Shown here: piece after piece, positions 25,394 to 33,828 of the stretch
How positions within the stretch are numbered: position 1 is the first letter of the stretch
Layout: every line of letters starts with the position of its first letter
From: RYN-133 sp963754285
GTDB lineage: Bacteria > Actinomycetota > Actinomycetes > Mycobacteriales > Jatrophihabitantaceae
DNA: 64,000 nt
Reading direction: 5' to 3'
NCBI GenBank assembly: GCA_963754285.1
Contig: CAVWFN010000007.1
Span: 1-64,000 of the forward strand
The notes under the pieces: generated by a model
Told to the model about the DNA's origin: nothing
Seen by the model: only the letters and a program-made list of their open reading frames with translations
Database searches by the model: none
Program-made: the position numbers and the translations under genes

Positions 25394-26516
25394 TTCCAGG
25401 CACCACCACTCGGTCTCCCGCCGCCAACCCGGCTCCGGAAACCTGCACCAGTCCAGTGGCGTCGTCGAACAGCCCCGGCGTGACCGGCACCAACCGGTGC
25501 CCGCCGCGGTTGTCGATTGCCTCTACCGCGTAGCCGCCGCCTGCAAGCGCGAGCAGCGCGGTCACCGTGACTGCCAGAACGTGGCGGACGGTGCGGCCGA
25601 CGATCGACACCTCCACCGTGGCCTGATCGAGGCCCCCGCCGGCATTCGGATCGGTCAGCCGGACCGCGACCGGCACGGTCGGCTCGGCGGACGAACCGCC
25701 GCTCCCGCTCCCCGCGTCGGCGGACGCGACCGTTGCCACCGTCCCCACAGAGCTGACGCGCCCGAGCGTGTGCCGCCCGTTCGGCAATGTGATCGTGACC
25801 CGTTCGCCCGCCCGCACCTCGGACTGCAGGCTCGCGTCCAATGCGACGCTCACCATCCGCGTCGTCGACGTCGCCGACAACACCGTCCCGTTCGCAGGGC
25901 CACCGAGGCTTGCCGACAGAGCCGTGACTCGTGCCGCTCCAGGCAAGAACACGACGCTGCCGAGGTCGAGCGTGCCGGTCCGGGGTACGCGAAGATGCTT
26001 CTGCAGCTTCTCTACCGCGGTGTGGGTGGCCCAGCTGAACTCGTTCCACGCAACGCCGAACTCGGAGCTTGTGGCATAGCCCAGGGCCACGAGGTCATGG
26101 TTCAGTTGCGCAACATCGTGACCCCTGACATCGGACGCATACGCGCCCACGGACATCGCTCGATAGGTCGGGCTCGCCCCGTAGAGCAGGACGACCGGCA
26201 TGTCGTTCACGCGATACAGGACCTGGCCCTGACTGATCACCCGTCCGGCCGGCGGGAGCCATGTCACCGTCCCGTGCCCCTGCGCCAGGACCATGTAGGT
26301 GCGCGCGTACCCCAAGGTGCCGCTGAACTGCTGCTGTGTCGAGAGTGTTCGGCGCTGCACAGTGGCCACCGCGGTCGCCGCAGTGTTGTCGCTCGACCCG
26401 GTTGTGTCGCCGTTCCCGTCCACCGCGCCGTTGACGATCGCCGCGGCGCCGGCCGCGATGAGCACCAACACGATGGCGACGAGCAGCCACCCGCGACCCC
26501 TCCGCCGGCCGCTCAT
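25386..26516 (-). CDS. Efflux adaptor (HlyD-like) with peptidoglycan-binding-type domain
   Basis: A 376-residue membrane-anchored, extracytoplasmic adaptor. One N-terminal helix (GWLLVAIVLVLIAAGAAAIV) is followed by a biotinyl-lipoyl-like region (GTVTWLPPAGRVISQGQVLY). A peptidoglycan-binding-type insert has DVAQLNHDLVALGYA and HTAVEKLQKHLRVPRTGTL. The C-terminal barrel ends RLVPVTPGLFDDATGLVQVS, GAGLAAGDRVVVPGS, typical of membrane-fusion proteins. It heads the adaptor-ATPase-permease operon. In monoderm bacteria such sets are linked to antimicrobial-peptide or envelope-stress responses. Confidence 0.86.
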   Translation of the reverse strand: MSGRRRGRGWLLVAIVLVLIAAGAAAIVNGAVDGNGDTTGSSDNTAATAVATVQRRTLSTQQQFSGTLGYARTYMVLAQGHGTVTWLPPAGRVISQGQVLYRVNDMPVVLLYGASPTYRAMSVGAYASDVRGHDVAQLNHDLVALGYATSSEFGVAWNEFSWATHTAVEKLQKHLRVPRTGTLDLGSVVFLPGAARVTALSASLGGPANGTVLSATSTTRMVSVALDASLQSEVRAGERVTITLPNGRHTLGRVSSVGTVATVASADAGSGSGGSSAEPTVPVAVRLTDPNAGGGLDQATVEVSIVGRTVRHVLAVTVTALLALAGGGYAVEAIDNRGGHRLVPVTPGLFDDATGLVQVSGAGLAAGDRVVVPGSA

Positions 26517-26582
26517 CGGACGGGTGCTCCATCGACGTCGGGAATCTTGTGGCCGACCGACGACCCGGCCGGTGCTCGAAAC

Positions 26583-27164
26583 TCACCCATAGTGGTGGCA
26601 GCCGTCTTCGCCGATGCCGTTGCAGAGAAATGTCCCGTCCTGGCCCGGCGGCGGTTGAAGCAGGTACGCGCACTGGCCGGACTTGGTATCGATCTGGGGC
26701 GTGTCCGGGTTGATCCGCGCCCGAAGATCGAAAACCGGCTGACCATCGCTGTCGACGGTCGGGTCGGGCCAGTTCTGCACCCCGTGGGCCCGCATGCATC
26801 GAGCGAAGTCCCGCATGCCGGTGAGCGTCAGCTGCACCTCGGTGTCACTCGACCGGAGCAGGTGCGCGCAAGCGTGCTCGGCTGCGTCGAACTGAAGCGT
26901 CGAAACGCCGAGTTGCCGTGCACCGACCTTGGGTAGTACTCCGGCGCTGTCCGGGTCTGGGTACTGCGACACTCCGCGGGCGCGCATGCACGCCGAGAAG
27001 GCGACCGCGCCGACCGGCGCAGAACGCCGTGCTGACGAGGACGTGCGGATCGCATGCGAGGCAACGCTCGCAACGCGTGCGCCGGGCGAGACGCTGCTGG
27101 TGCAAGCCGTGACGACCAACGCAGCGACGAGCGCACCGACGACGGCGGCGACGGCCCGCGTCAT
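26583..27164 (-). CDS. Lipoprotein with duplicated C-M-R/P-D-P motif (second of a pair)
   Basis: A 193-residue exported lipoprotein with lipobox LVVTAC (Cys21). It carries two copies of a motif: CMRARGVSQYPDP at 59-71 and CMRAHGVQNWPDP at 123-135. Each is followed by a lone cysteine before a leucine pair (ACAHLL at 98-103, QCAYLL at 164-169), and more cysteines lie at the C-terminus. The pattern suggests two homologous cysteine-bridged repeats. The ATG overlaps the stop of the preceding paralogue (ATGA). It lies between the adaptor operon and the two-component system and may be a sensor or accessory of the exporter; this is inference. Confidence 0.82.
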   Translation of the reverse strand: MTRAVAAVVGALVAALVVTACTSSVSPGARVASVASHAIRTSSSARRSAPVGAVAFSACMRARGVSQYPDPDSAGVLPKVGARQLGVSTLQFDAAEHACAHLLRSSDTEVQLTLTGMRDFARCMRAHGVQNWPDPTVDSDGQPVFDLRARINPDTPQIDTKSGQCAYLLQPPPGQDGTFLCNGIGEDGCHHYG

Positions 27165-27778
27165 GGCAGCGGAAGGCCGTCGAACCGGGTGATCTGGACG
27201 CACGCGTTCACTTCCTTCAACACTGTGTCGGAGTGGTGGTCGATGCCGGCCTGGTCGTAGAGGAAGTGCGGCGAAGCCGGGTGACCTCCGAGGGAGGTGA
27301 CAACCGGGTCGGGCCACCTCGGCTGACCGTGTGAGCGCAGGCACCGGGCCAACGACCGCAGGCCATCCATCCACTGCGTCACCACCGCTGCGGGACAGTC
27401 GCCGGTTTCCGCGCACTGCAGCTCCTGTTGCTGATCGGTGTTGTCGCCGGTGATCGGGAGCAGCCGTTCGCAGTCGTGTTGAGCCAGCTTGAGCTCGGTG
27501 CCGCTGACGGCAAGTTGCTGCGGCGTCACCTTGATGACCGGGTTGCTGCTGGTGGGGTCGGGATAGTTCGGCACGCCGTGATGACGCATGCACGCCGAGT
27601 AGGCGACCGCGGACGCTCCGCCCGATCCCGCGGCACCGGGCGACGAAGAGGCCGCTGCTCCTGGCGGCCCGAGCTGCGCAACACCGGGCCCGCCGGACGA
27701 GCCACCGCTGCCGCACGCTGTTACGACGAGGAGAGCTCCGACGACTGCAACGTGGACGCGGGCGGCCTTTCGTGTCAT
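27161..27778 (-). CDS. Lipoprotein with duplicated C-M-R/P-D-P motif (first of a pair)
   Basis: A 205-residue paralogue of the downstream lipoprotein. Lipobox VVTAC (Cys22), then a Gly/Ser/Ala linker. Motif copies are CMRHHGVPNYPDP at 63-75 and CLRSHGQPRWPDP at 146-158, with DCERLL at 102-107 after the first copy and a CAETGDC pair between them. The same family recurs in actinobacteria near MacB-type transporters as far as I recall, without an assigned function. Divergent from the response regulator, 88 bases apart, suggesting control by that two-component system. Confidence 0.83.
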   Translation of the reverse strand: MTRKAARVHVAVVGALLVVTACGSGGSSGGPGVAQLGPPGAAASSSPGAAGSGGASAVAYSACMRHHGVPNYPDPTSSNPVIKVTPQQLAVSGTELKLAQHDCERLLPITGDNTDQQQELQCAETGDCPAAVVTQWMDGLRSLARCLRSHGQPRWPDPVVTSLGGHPASPHFLYDQAGIDHHSDTVLKEVNACVQITRFDGLPLP

Positions 27779-27866
27779 CAGGTGCTCCCCTGCATCGGAT
27801 CGACTTCGTTGCCGTCCGGTCTAGCAATCAGCCGATGACACGAGCCGAACAAGGTTTGTTAGGCCG

Positions 27867-28547
27867 ATGTCATCGAGACAGGCGCACACTGTCGGCGTGC
27901 GAGTGCTGGTCGTCGAGGATCACGTCGCGTTGGCCAACCGGATCGGCGAGGGTCTGCGCGACGCCGGCTTCGCCGTCGATGTGGTCTACGACGGCTCGGC
28001 CGCCATGGACAGCACGAGGGGCACGGCGTACGACGTCGTGGTGCTCGATCGCGACCTACCCTCGGTGCACGGCGACCAGGTCTGCCGCCAGCTCGTACGC
28101 GAGCGCTCGCCCGCCCGCATCCTGATGCTCACCGCGTCCACCGACGTCGACGACCGCGTGGGCGGACTGGAACTCGGAGCGGACGACTACCTCGGCAAGC
28201 CCTTTGCCTTTCACGAAATGGTCGCGCGGGTCAGGGCGTTGGGACGCCGCCGCGCCGGTTCGCCCGCAATCGTTCAGCGCGACGACCTGATGATCGATCG
28301 CGTGCGGCACCGCGCCAGCCGCGCCGGCAACCCGCTGACGCTGACGCGCAAGGAGTTCGGTGTGCTCGAATACCTGGCCGGCGCGGACGGAGCGCCCGTC
28401 AGCGCGGAGGAACTGCTCGAGCACGTCTGGGATGCGCACGCCGACCCCTTCAGCAACACGGTCGCCGTCACCATCAGGCGGCTGCGCCGCAAGCTCGGCG
28501 ACCCGCCGCTCATCGAGACCCTCGTCGGCGTCGGCTACCGATTGTGA
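27867..28547 (+). CDS. OmpR-family response regulator
   Basis: A 226-residue DNA-binding regulator. Receiver domain with the acidic pocket VLVVEDHVALANRI, phosphoacceptor Asp61 in YDVVVLDRDLPSVHGD, switch LMLTAST and Lys in LGKPFAFHEMVARV. The C-terminal winged helix has LTLTRKEFGVLEYLAGADG and VAVTIRRLRRKLGD, ending VGVGYRL. The ATG at 27867 has no obvious ribosome site; a GTG at 27897 directly before the first strand is an alternative. The stop overlaps the kinase start (GTGA). Likely controls the divergent lipoprotein/exporter genes. Confidence 0.94.
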   Translation: MSSRQAHTVGVRVLVVEDHVALANRIGEGLRDAGFAVDVVYDGSAAMDSTRGTAYDVVVLDRDLPSVHGDQVCRQLVRERSPARILMLTASTDVDDRVGGLELGADDYLGKPFAFHEMVARVRALGRRRAGSPAIVQRDDLMIDRVRHRASRAGNPLTLTRKEFGVLEYLAGADGAPVSAEELLEHVWDAHADPFSNTVAVTIRRLRRKLGDPPLIETLVGVGYRL

Positions 28548-29731
28548 GACGACAGCTCAGCGCGCGCTCGCGACTCACGCTGCTGTACACCTCGCTGTTC
28601 GCGGTGGGCGGGGCAACGCTCGTCCTGATCACTTACCTGCTTGTCGCCCACACGCTGCCCACCACGAACACCGTCTCATCGCCGCCGGCTCGTCGAGCGA
28701 TCGCGGCGTGCATCAAGGCTGCCGAGACCACCGGGACCGTGCCGAGCGATGCCAAGGAGAAGTGCAGCGCGAAGCTGTTCGCCAACGGTGTGCAGGCCGG
28801 CGCCTCGGCCCAGCGCGCAACGACGCTGTCGCACCTGCTGACCTACTCGCTGCTCACGCTTGCCGGGGTCGTCGTCCTCGCTGCGGTCGTCGGCTGGCTC
28901 GCGGCGGGACGCATCCTGCGACCGGTCCACCGCATCACGGCGGCCGCCCGACTTGCGAGCGAACAGAACCTGTCCCACCGCATTGCTCTGCAGGGTCCGC
29001 GTGACGAACTGCGCGAGCTCGCTGACACCTTCGACGCCATGCTCGAACGGCTCGCCCACGCCTTTACCAGCCAGCGGCAATTCATCGCCAACGCGGGCCA
29101 CGAGCTGCGCACGCCGTTGACCGTCATGCGCACGGCCATCGATGTGGTGCTCGCCAAGCCGAATCCGACGCCCGACGAACTGATCTCGATGACCACGGAT
29201 GTGCGGCACGCCGTCGACCACTCGCAGCGTCTCATCGACGCATTGCTGGTGCTCGCCCGCAACGATCAACCACGAGCGTTGACCGAGCCGCTCGATCTCG
29301 CGGTCGTCGTCGAAGACGTCCTTGAGGGACGCGGCGCCGCTGGCGTCAGCACGAGCGCCTCGCTTGATCGGGCACCCGTGACCGGCGACGCAATGCTGCT
29401 GGAACGCCTCGTCACCAACCTGCTCGACAACGCCGAGCGCTACAACATCGCAGACGGCACCGTCACGATCGCGACGTCGACTTCGAACGGCACCGCTGTG
29501 CTGCGCGTCGTCAACACTGGACCGGTGATCCCCGGCGAGTTGGTCGGGCGCCTGTTCGAGCCGTTCACCCGCGTCGACGACCGCACGCGGCACGACGGTT
29601 TCGGGCTCGGTCTCACGCTCGTGTCCTCCATCGCCGGCGTCCACGGCGGCACCGTCGACGCAACTGCCGAGCCGGCCGGCGGGCTCGAGGTCATCGTCCG
29701 GCTTCCGATCCGCCACGAAGCGCTTCCCTGA
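28544..29731 (+). CDS. Membrane sensor histidine kinase
   Basis: A 395-residue partner of the preceding regulator. Two membrane helices (LTLLYTSLFAVGGATLVLIT and LAGVVVLAAVVGWLAAG) flank a ~65-residue extracytoplasmic loop with two cysteines (AACIKAA and KEKCSAK), which could sense redox state or ligand. HAMP region ILRPVHRITAAARLASEQ is followed by the H-box IANAGHELRTPLTVMR (His186), N-box LVTNLLDNAERYN and the G-boxes VDDRTRHDGFGLGLTLVS. The GTG overlaps the regulator TGA. Similar exporter-linked kinases sense envelope stress. Confidence 0.93.
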   Translation: MRRQLSARSRLTLLYTSLFAVGGATLVLITYLLVAHTLPTTNTVSSPPARRAIAACIKAAETTGTVPSDAKEKCSAKLFANGVQAGASAQRATTLSHLLTYSLLTLAGVVVLAAVVGWLAAGRILRPVHRITAAARLASEQNLSHRIALQGPRDELRELADTFDAMLERLAHAFTSQRQFIANAGHELRTPLTVMRTAIDVVLAKPNPTPDELISMTTDVRHAVDHSQRLIDALLVLARNDQPRALTEPLDLAVVVEDVLEGRGAAGVSTSASLDRAPVTGDAMLLERLVTNLLDNAERYNIADGTVTIATSTSNGTAVLRVVNTGPVIPGELVGRLFEPFTRVDDRTRHDGFGLGLTLVSSIAGVHGGTVDATAEPAGGLEVIVRLPIRHEALP

Positions 29732-29794
29732 GCGAATAGATTCGCACCCGGTTGCTGTTGTCGCATGAAAGATCCGATCGTGAAGGGACGAGAC

Positions 29795-30628
29795 GTGCAA
29801 CCAGAATTCGGGACGCTCGGCGTGTGGGCCCACGAGTCGAAGTTGAGTCCGGAGCTCGCTCGCGAGCTCGAGCAGCTCGGCTATACCGGCATATGGCTCG
29901 GCGGATCACCCGGCGGCGACCTCGACGTCGCCTCATCGCTGTTGAATGCGACCGAGCGCATGAATGTGGCCACGGGCATCGTCAACATCTGGCACGACGA
30001 CGCGCGCAGCATCGCGGCGGCGCATCGCCGGATCACCGCCGAGCATCCCGGCCGCTTCCTGCTCGGCATCGGGACGGGTCATCCGGAGGCCACCTCGGAT
30101 TACAAGCATCCGTATCAGGCTTTGGTCGACTATCTCGATGTGCTCGACGGCGAGGGAGTGCCGCAGGACGAGCGGGCGCTCGCCGCCCTGGGCCCGAAGG
30201 TGCTCGGCCTGGCGCGCGACCGCACCGCCGGCGCACACCCGTACCTCGTCCCGCCGGAGCACACGACGATCGCGCGCGAGACGCTCGGCGACGGCGTCCT
30301 GCTCGCGCCGGAGCAGAAGGTCGTCATCGAGACCGACCCGGAGCGCGCACGGGCGATCGGCCGTCCCGCCGTGGACAAGCCGTATCTCGGTCTCGTGAAC
30401 TACACGTCCAACCTGCGCCGGCTCGGCTGGGGCGACGCGGATCTGGCCAGCCCGGGCAGTGACGCGCTCATCGACGCGCTCGTCGCGTGGGGCGACGCCC
30501 CGACTGCCGCAGCCCGCATCCGCGCGCACCTCGACGCGGGCGCCGACCACGTGCCGGTGCAGCTACTGACCGCGAAGGGCGCCGACCCACTGCCCGGCTA
30601 CCGCGCTCTCGCCGAACAGCTGCTCTAG
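29795..30628 (+). CDS. LLM-class F420-dependent oxidoreductase
   Basis: A 277-residue TIM-barrel flavin/F420 enzyme of the luciferase-like family (TIGR03620-type appearance). Features include GTLGVWAHESKLSPELARE, GYTGIWLGGSPGGDL, ATGIVNIWHDDARSIAAAH and HPGRFLLGIGTGHPE, with the C-terminal DAGADHVPVQLLTAKGADPL. The GTG at 29795 is preferred for its AAGGGA site 7 bases upstream; an ATG at 29765 has none. Substrate unknown. Stands alone after the histidine kinase. Confidence 0.86.
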   Translation: MQPEFGTLGVWAHESKLSPELARELEQLGYTGIWLGGSPGGDLDVASSLLNATERMNVATGIVNIWHDDARSIAAAHRRITAEHPGRFLLGIGTGHPEATSDYKHPYQALVDYLDVLDGEGVPQDERALAALGPKVLGLARDRTAGAHPYLVPPEHTTIARETLGDGVLLAPEQKVVIETDPERARAIGRPAVDKPYLGLVNYTSNLRRLGWGDADLASPGSDALIDALVAWGDAPTAAARIRAHLDAGADHVPVQLLTAKGADPLPGYRALAEQLL

Positions 30629-30630
30629 GC

Positions 30631-31602
30631 CTAGCCGTAGTTGGCTGGAAGGCCGACCGCGCTGGTGATCGCGCGCTCGATGCCGTAGATGGCTGCGCTG
30701 AACGTGAAGCTGAGCTGGATCGGCTTGCGGTCGCCGACCTGCAGTGTCGCGGTCGCGCAGCCGACCATGTCTACGAGCAACCGCGCCGTCTCGGTGCGGC
30801 TGTGGAACACAACTCGGTCGAACCACTTCTCGCCGCCCATGTCGGCGGGGCAGCCCACGTAGTTGGTCGGAACCGCGCGCGGCAACCGGTTGACGAACGC
30901 GGCCAGCCGCCGCGCCGCTGCGCCGGTGAGGATGTGGTGCACCGTCGGCGCGCCTTGGTGCAGCTGGGGATTCCTCCGAACCAGGAGCACATCCACCGAC
31001 GTCGGCGACGCAGGGACGTCGTCGGCTGGATCGCGGATTGGCGCCCACAGCACTTGGGCATCGACACGCACCGCGACGCCGCCATGAAACGCGATCACCG
31101 TGTAGTCGACCGAACGCAGTTCACTGGACTGGAAATAGAGGGACTCGTTCGGTGGCACGCCAGGCCCGCCCGCGGTGCCCGATCCGGCTGCGGTCATCCC
31201 CGCTGGCGGATGCGCCTGCAGGTAGGCGATCGTGGAGCCGACCGTGCCGGCGGCCGTCCAGAACCGCGTTCGCTGCACATGCTGCGCGCCGGGGACCGAA
31301 CCCGGCTGGGCCAGCATCTTCGCCGGCGCTCTGTCGCGATGTTCCGCGCCGGGAGCCATCGGCGCGTCTCTGACGAGGAACACCGCGAGTCGGACAGCTT
31401 CGTCGTGCGCGCTGCGCGGCGGTTCGCTCTGACCGATGCGCGGCAGACCCGGCTCGTGCGCGCGCGCCACCGTGCGCGGTGCATGCGATCCGAACAGCAC
31501 TCCCGCAGTCACCGCCAGCGCAAGTACCGCGACCGCGGTGACGCAGACAGCGGCATTGCGACGAACGTGGCTACGTGGCGGTGTCGCCTCGAGCTCGGTC
31601 AT
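30631..31602 (-). CDS. Membrane-anchored hypothetical protein
   Basis: A 323-residue protein with one N-terminal membrane anchor (AAVCVTAVAVLALAVTAGVL) and a large extracytoplasmic domain. Two cysteines occur near the C-terminus (YVGCPADMGG and DMVGCATATLQVGDRKPI). No catalytic motif is recognised. Start at 31602 has GGGAGG 9 bases upstream; the open frame to 31683 is rejected. It converges with the LLM gene, 2 bases apart, and diverges from the MarR gene. Function unknown. Confidence 0.75.
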   Translation of the reverse strand: MTELEATPPRSHVRRNAAVCVTAVAVLALAVTAGVLFGSHAPRTVARAHEPGLPRIGQSEPPRSAHDEAVRLAVFLVRDAPMAPGAEHRDRAPAKMLAQPGSVPGAQHVQRTRFWTAAGTVGSTIAYLQAHPPAGMTAAGSGTAGGPGVPPNESLYFQSSELRSVDYTVIAFHGGVAVRVDAQVLWAPIRDPADDVPASPTSVDVLLVRRNPQLHQGAPTVHHILTGAAARRLAAFVNRLPRAVPTNYVGCPADMGGEKWFDRVVFHSRTETARLLVDMVGCATATLQVGDRKPIQLSFTFSAAIYGIERAITSAVGLPANYG

Positions 31603-31686
31603 CGAAATACCTCCCTGCGTCATTAGACGCTCTATGTGGCGCCGCACGTTCGCCGGCCGAGTCGCTGTCGGCTGGATGAACAATAA

Positions 31687-31698
31687 TGAGGTACCTCA
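31687..31698. promoter_or_regulatory. Palindrome, putative MarR operator
   Basis: TGAGGTACCTCA is a perfect 12-base palindrome, and its half-site TGAGG recurs at 31702-31706 (AATGAGGAGT). It sits 70 bases before the MarR start, in the divergent gap. The typical position suggests autoregulation of the MarR-MFS operon and perhaps the opposite gene. Confidence 0.5.
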
Positions 31699-31768
31699 CA
31701 ATGAGGAGTATCAAGGTGAGGGTGCTCGTTACCGCCTAGGTCACCATCCAGGAAAGGTGTGACCACAT

Positions 31769-32221
31769 ATGTCCGAGGTCGTTTCGTCGGTTGATGCCGG
31801 CCAGACCTACATGGAGCTGCACCATCAGTTGCACCGCATCGTCGATCAGGCGATGTGCTCGGCGGGCCTGTCGCTCGGCCGCGCCAAGGTGCTGATGCGG
31901 CTCGAGTCCCACGGCCCGATGAATCAGGCGACCCTGGCCGGCCTGCTCGGCTTCGCACCGCGCTCCGTCACCGAAACGGTGGACGTTCTCGAACGCGAGG
32001 GCCTGGTCACCCGAACCGAGGACCCCAATGACCGCCGGGCCCGGATCGTCTCGCTCACCGACGCCGGACAAGAGGCCTGCGCCACTGCCGCAGCCGTCCG
32101 CACGAAGACGATGAACGAGATCTTCGGCGTCCTCAGCCCGACTCAGCGCGCACAACTCGTGTCGCTGCTCTCCACCGTTCGTACGAATCTTGTTCAAGGA
32201 GATACCGACTGTGTCCGTTAA
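31769..32221 (+). CDS. MarR-family transcriptional regulator
   Basis: A 150-residue winged-helix repressor. The helix-turn-helix is MNQATLAGLLGFAPRSVTET, and the wing DVLEREGLVTRTEDPNDRRA, RIVSLTDAG carries the D-x-R-D/A-x-R motif. The C-terminal helices dimerise. It overlaps the MFS exporter gene by 11 bases, whose ribosome site (AAGGAG) lies inside it, so it almost certainly represses its own operon and is released by a pump substrate. Confidence 0.92.
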   Translation: MSEVVSSVDAGQTYMELHHQLHRIVDQAMCSAGLSLGRAKVLMRLESHGPMNQATLAGLLGFAPRSVTETVDVLEREGLVTRTEDPNDRRARIVSLTDAGQEACATAAAVRTKTMNEIFGVLSPTQRAQLVSLLSTVRTNLVQGDTDCVR

Positions 32222-33746
32222 GGGAATCGCCGAAGAGAAGGCGGCCGAGGCGCGGGCGAATTCGCACCGCTGGCTCGTCCTGGTCGTCGTCTCGATCGCA
32301 CAACTGATGGTCGTGCTCGACGCGACCGTCGTGAACATCGCGCTGCCGTCCGCGCAGACCGACCTCGGCTTCGGCAACAGCGAGCGGCAGTGGATCGTCA
32401 CCGCCTACGCGCTCGCATTCGGCAGCCTGCTGCTTCTCGGCGGACGCGTCGGCGACCTGGTCGGACGAAAGCGGATCTTCCTGATCGCGCTCGTCGCGTT
32501 CGCAGCCGCGTCCGCATTGGGTGGTGCAGCGCCGTCGTTCGGCGTGCTCGTCGCCGCCCGTGCGATCCAGGGTGTTGCCGGCGCCATGCTGGCCCCCGCC
32601 GCACTGAGCACCCTCGTCACCACCTTCACCGACCCGCACGAGCGGGGCAAGGCATTCGGCGCCTTCGGCACCGTCGCCGTCGGCGGCGGCGCAGTCGGCC
32701 TGATCCTCGGCGGCGTTCTCACCGAGTACCTGTCGTGGCGCTGGTGCATGTACGTCAACGTCGTGTTCGCCGCGGCGGCCTTCATCGGCGCGATGATCTA
32801 CATGAGCCCGAGCAAGCCGCCGGTGCGTCCGCGCATCGACATCATCGGTACCGCACTCGCCGCACTCGGCCTGTTCGGCATCGTGTTCGGCTTCTCGCAG
32901 GCCGAGATCGACGGCTGGGGCTCAGCAGTCACCGTCACCTCCCTCGTCCTCGGCGGTGCGTTCCTCGTCGCGTTCGTGCTCATCGAGCGCGTCGTCGAGC
33001 ACCCGCTGCTGCCGCTGCGAGTCGTGGCCGACCGATCGCGGGGCATGGCCTTCGCAGCCGTCGGCATCGCCGGACTGGCGATGTTCGGGCTGTTCTTGTT
33101 CCTCACCTACTACCTGCAGGTCGTGAAGCACTTCAGCCCTGTCATGTCCGGCCTGGCGTTCCTGCCGATGATCGCCTGCGTGATGATCAGCTCGAACCTG
33201 TCGAACATCGTGACGTTGCCGCGCTTCGGCCCGCGCACCGTCATCACGATCGGCATGGTGCTCGGCTTCCTCGGCCTCGGTTACCTGTCGCGGCTGGACG
33301 TCAACTCGTCCTACGCCGGCAGCGTGCTCCCCGCGCTGATCCTCATGGGTCTCGCGATGGGCATGGTCATGGCTCCGTCGATGAACACCGCAACGGCGGG
33401 CGTGCAGCCGCAGGACTCGGGTGTCGCCGCGGCTCTGGTCAGCACGATGCAGCAGGTCGGCGGCTCGGTCGGCACGGCCGTGCTGAGCACGATCGCCGCC
33501 TCGGCGACCGCGAGCTACGCGCAGTCACACGTCGGTTCCACGGAGTTCGTCTCGGCCACGCACGGGTACACCGTGGTGTTCATGACGTCCGCTCTGATCT
33601 TCGCGGTAGGTGGAGTGCTGGCCGCGGTGTTCTTCCCGTCGAAGAGCCGCCTCGCCGAGATGCGCGGGGAGACACTTCCGCCGGCGCCCGCCGCCGAGGT
33701 CCGCCTGGAGACCGAACTGCTCGACGAGGTCGGCGCGATCGACTGA
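32211..33746 (+). CDS. MFS drug exporter, DHA2 (14-TM) family
   Basis: A 511-residue proton-coupled multidrug exporter resembling EmrB/QacA. Motif D-like LDATVVNIALPSAQTDLG, then WIVTAYALAFGSLLLLGGRV, motif A GDLVGRKRIFL, and motif C-type LILGGVLTEYLSWRWCMYVN are intact, with 14 hydrophobic segments. GTG at 32211 is chosen for the AAGGAG 9 bases upstream. Operon with the MarR gene; a strong terminator follows. Confidence 0.92.
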   Translation: MSVKGIAEEKAAEARANSHRWLVLVVVSIAQLMVVLDATVVNIALPSAQTDLGFGNSERQWIVTAYALAFGSLLLLGGRVGDLVGRKRIFLIALVAFAAASALGGAAPSFGVLVAARAIQGVAGAMLAPAALSTLVTTFTDPHERGKAFGAFGTVAVGGGAVGLILGGVLTEYLSWRWCMYVNVVFAAAAFIGAMIYMSPSKPPVRPRIDIIGTALAALGLFGIVFGFSQAEIDGWGSAVTVTSLVLGGAFLVAFVLIERVVEHPLLPLRVVADRSRGMAFAAVGIAGLAMFGLFLFLTYYLQVVKHFSPVMSGLAFLPMIACVMISSNLSNIVTLPRFGPRTVITIGMVLGFLGLGYLSRLDVNSSYAGSVLPALILMGLAMGMVMAPSMNTATAGVQPQDSGVAAALVSTMQQVGGSVGTAVLSTIAASATASYAQSHVGSTEFVSATHGYTVVFMTSALIFAVGGVLAAVFFPSKSRLAEMRGETLPPAPAAEVRLETELLDEVGAID

Positions 33747-33765
33747 CAAGGGTCCTGTTCAACGG

Positions 33766-33802
33766 CCGACGGCCGGACGCCTCAGGGGCGTCCGGCCGTC
33801 GG
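33766..33802. terminator. Bidirectional terminator between MFS and S53 peptidase genes
   Basis: CCGACGGCCGGACGCC at 33766-33781 pairs perfectly with GGCGTCCGGCCGTCGG at 33787-33802 around TCAGG, followed by TTT on the plus strand. It lies 20 bases after the MFS stop and 27 bases from the converging peptidase stop. Confidence 0.85.
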
Positions 33803-33828
33803 TTTCCAGTTGTATGCAGACCTCGGCG

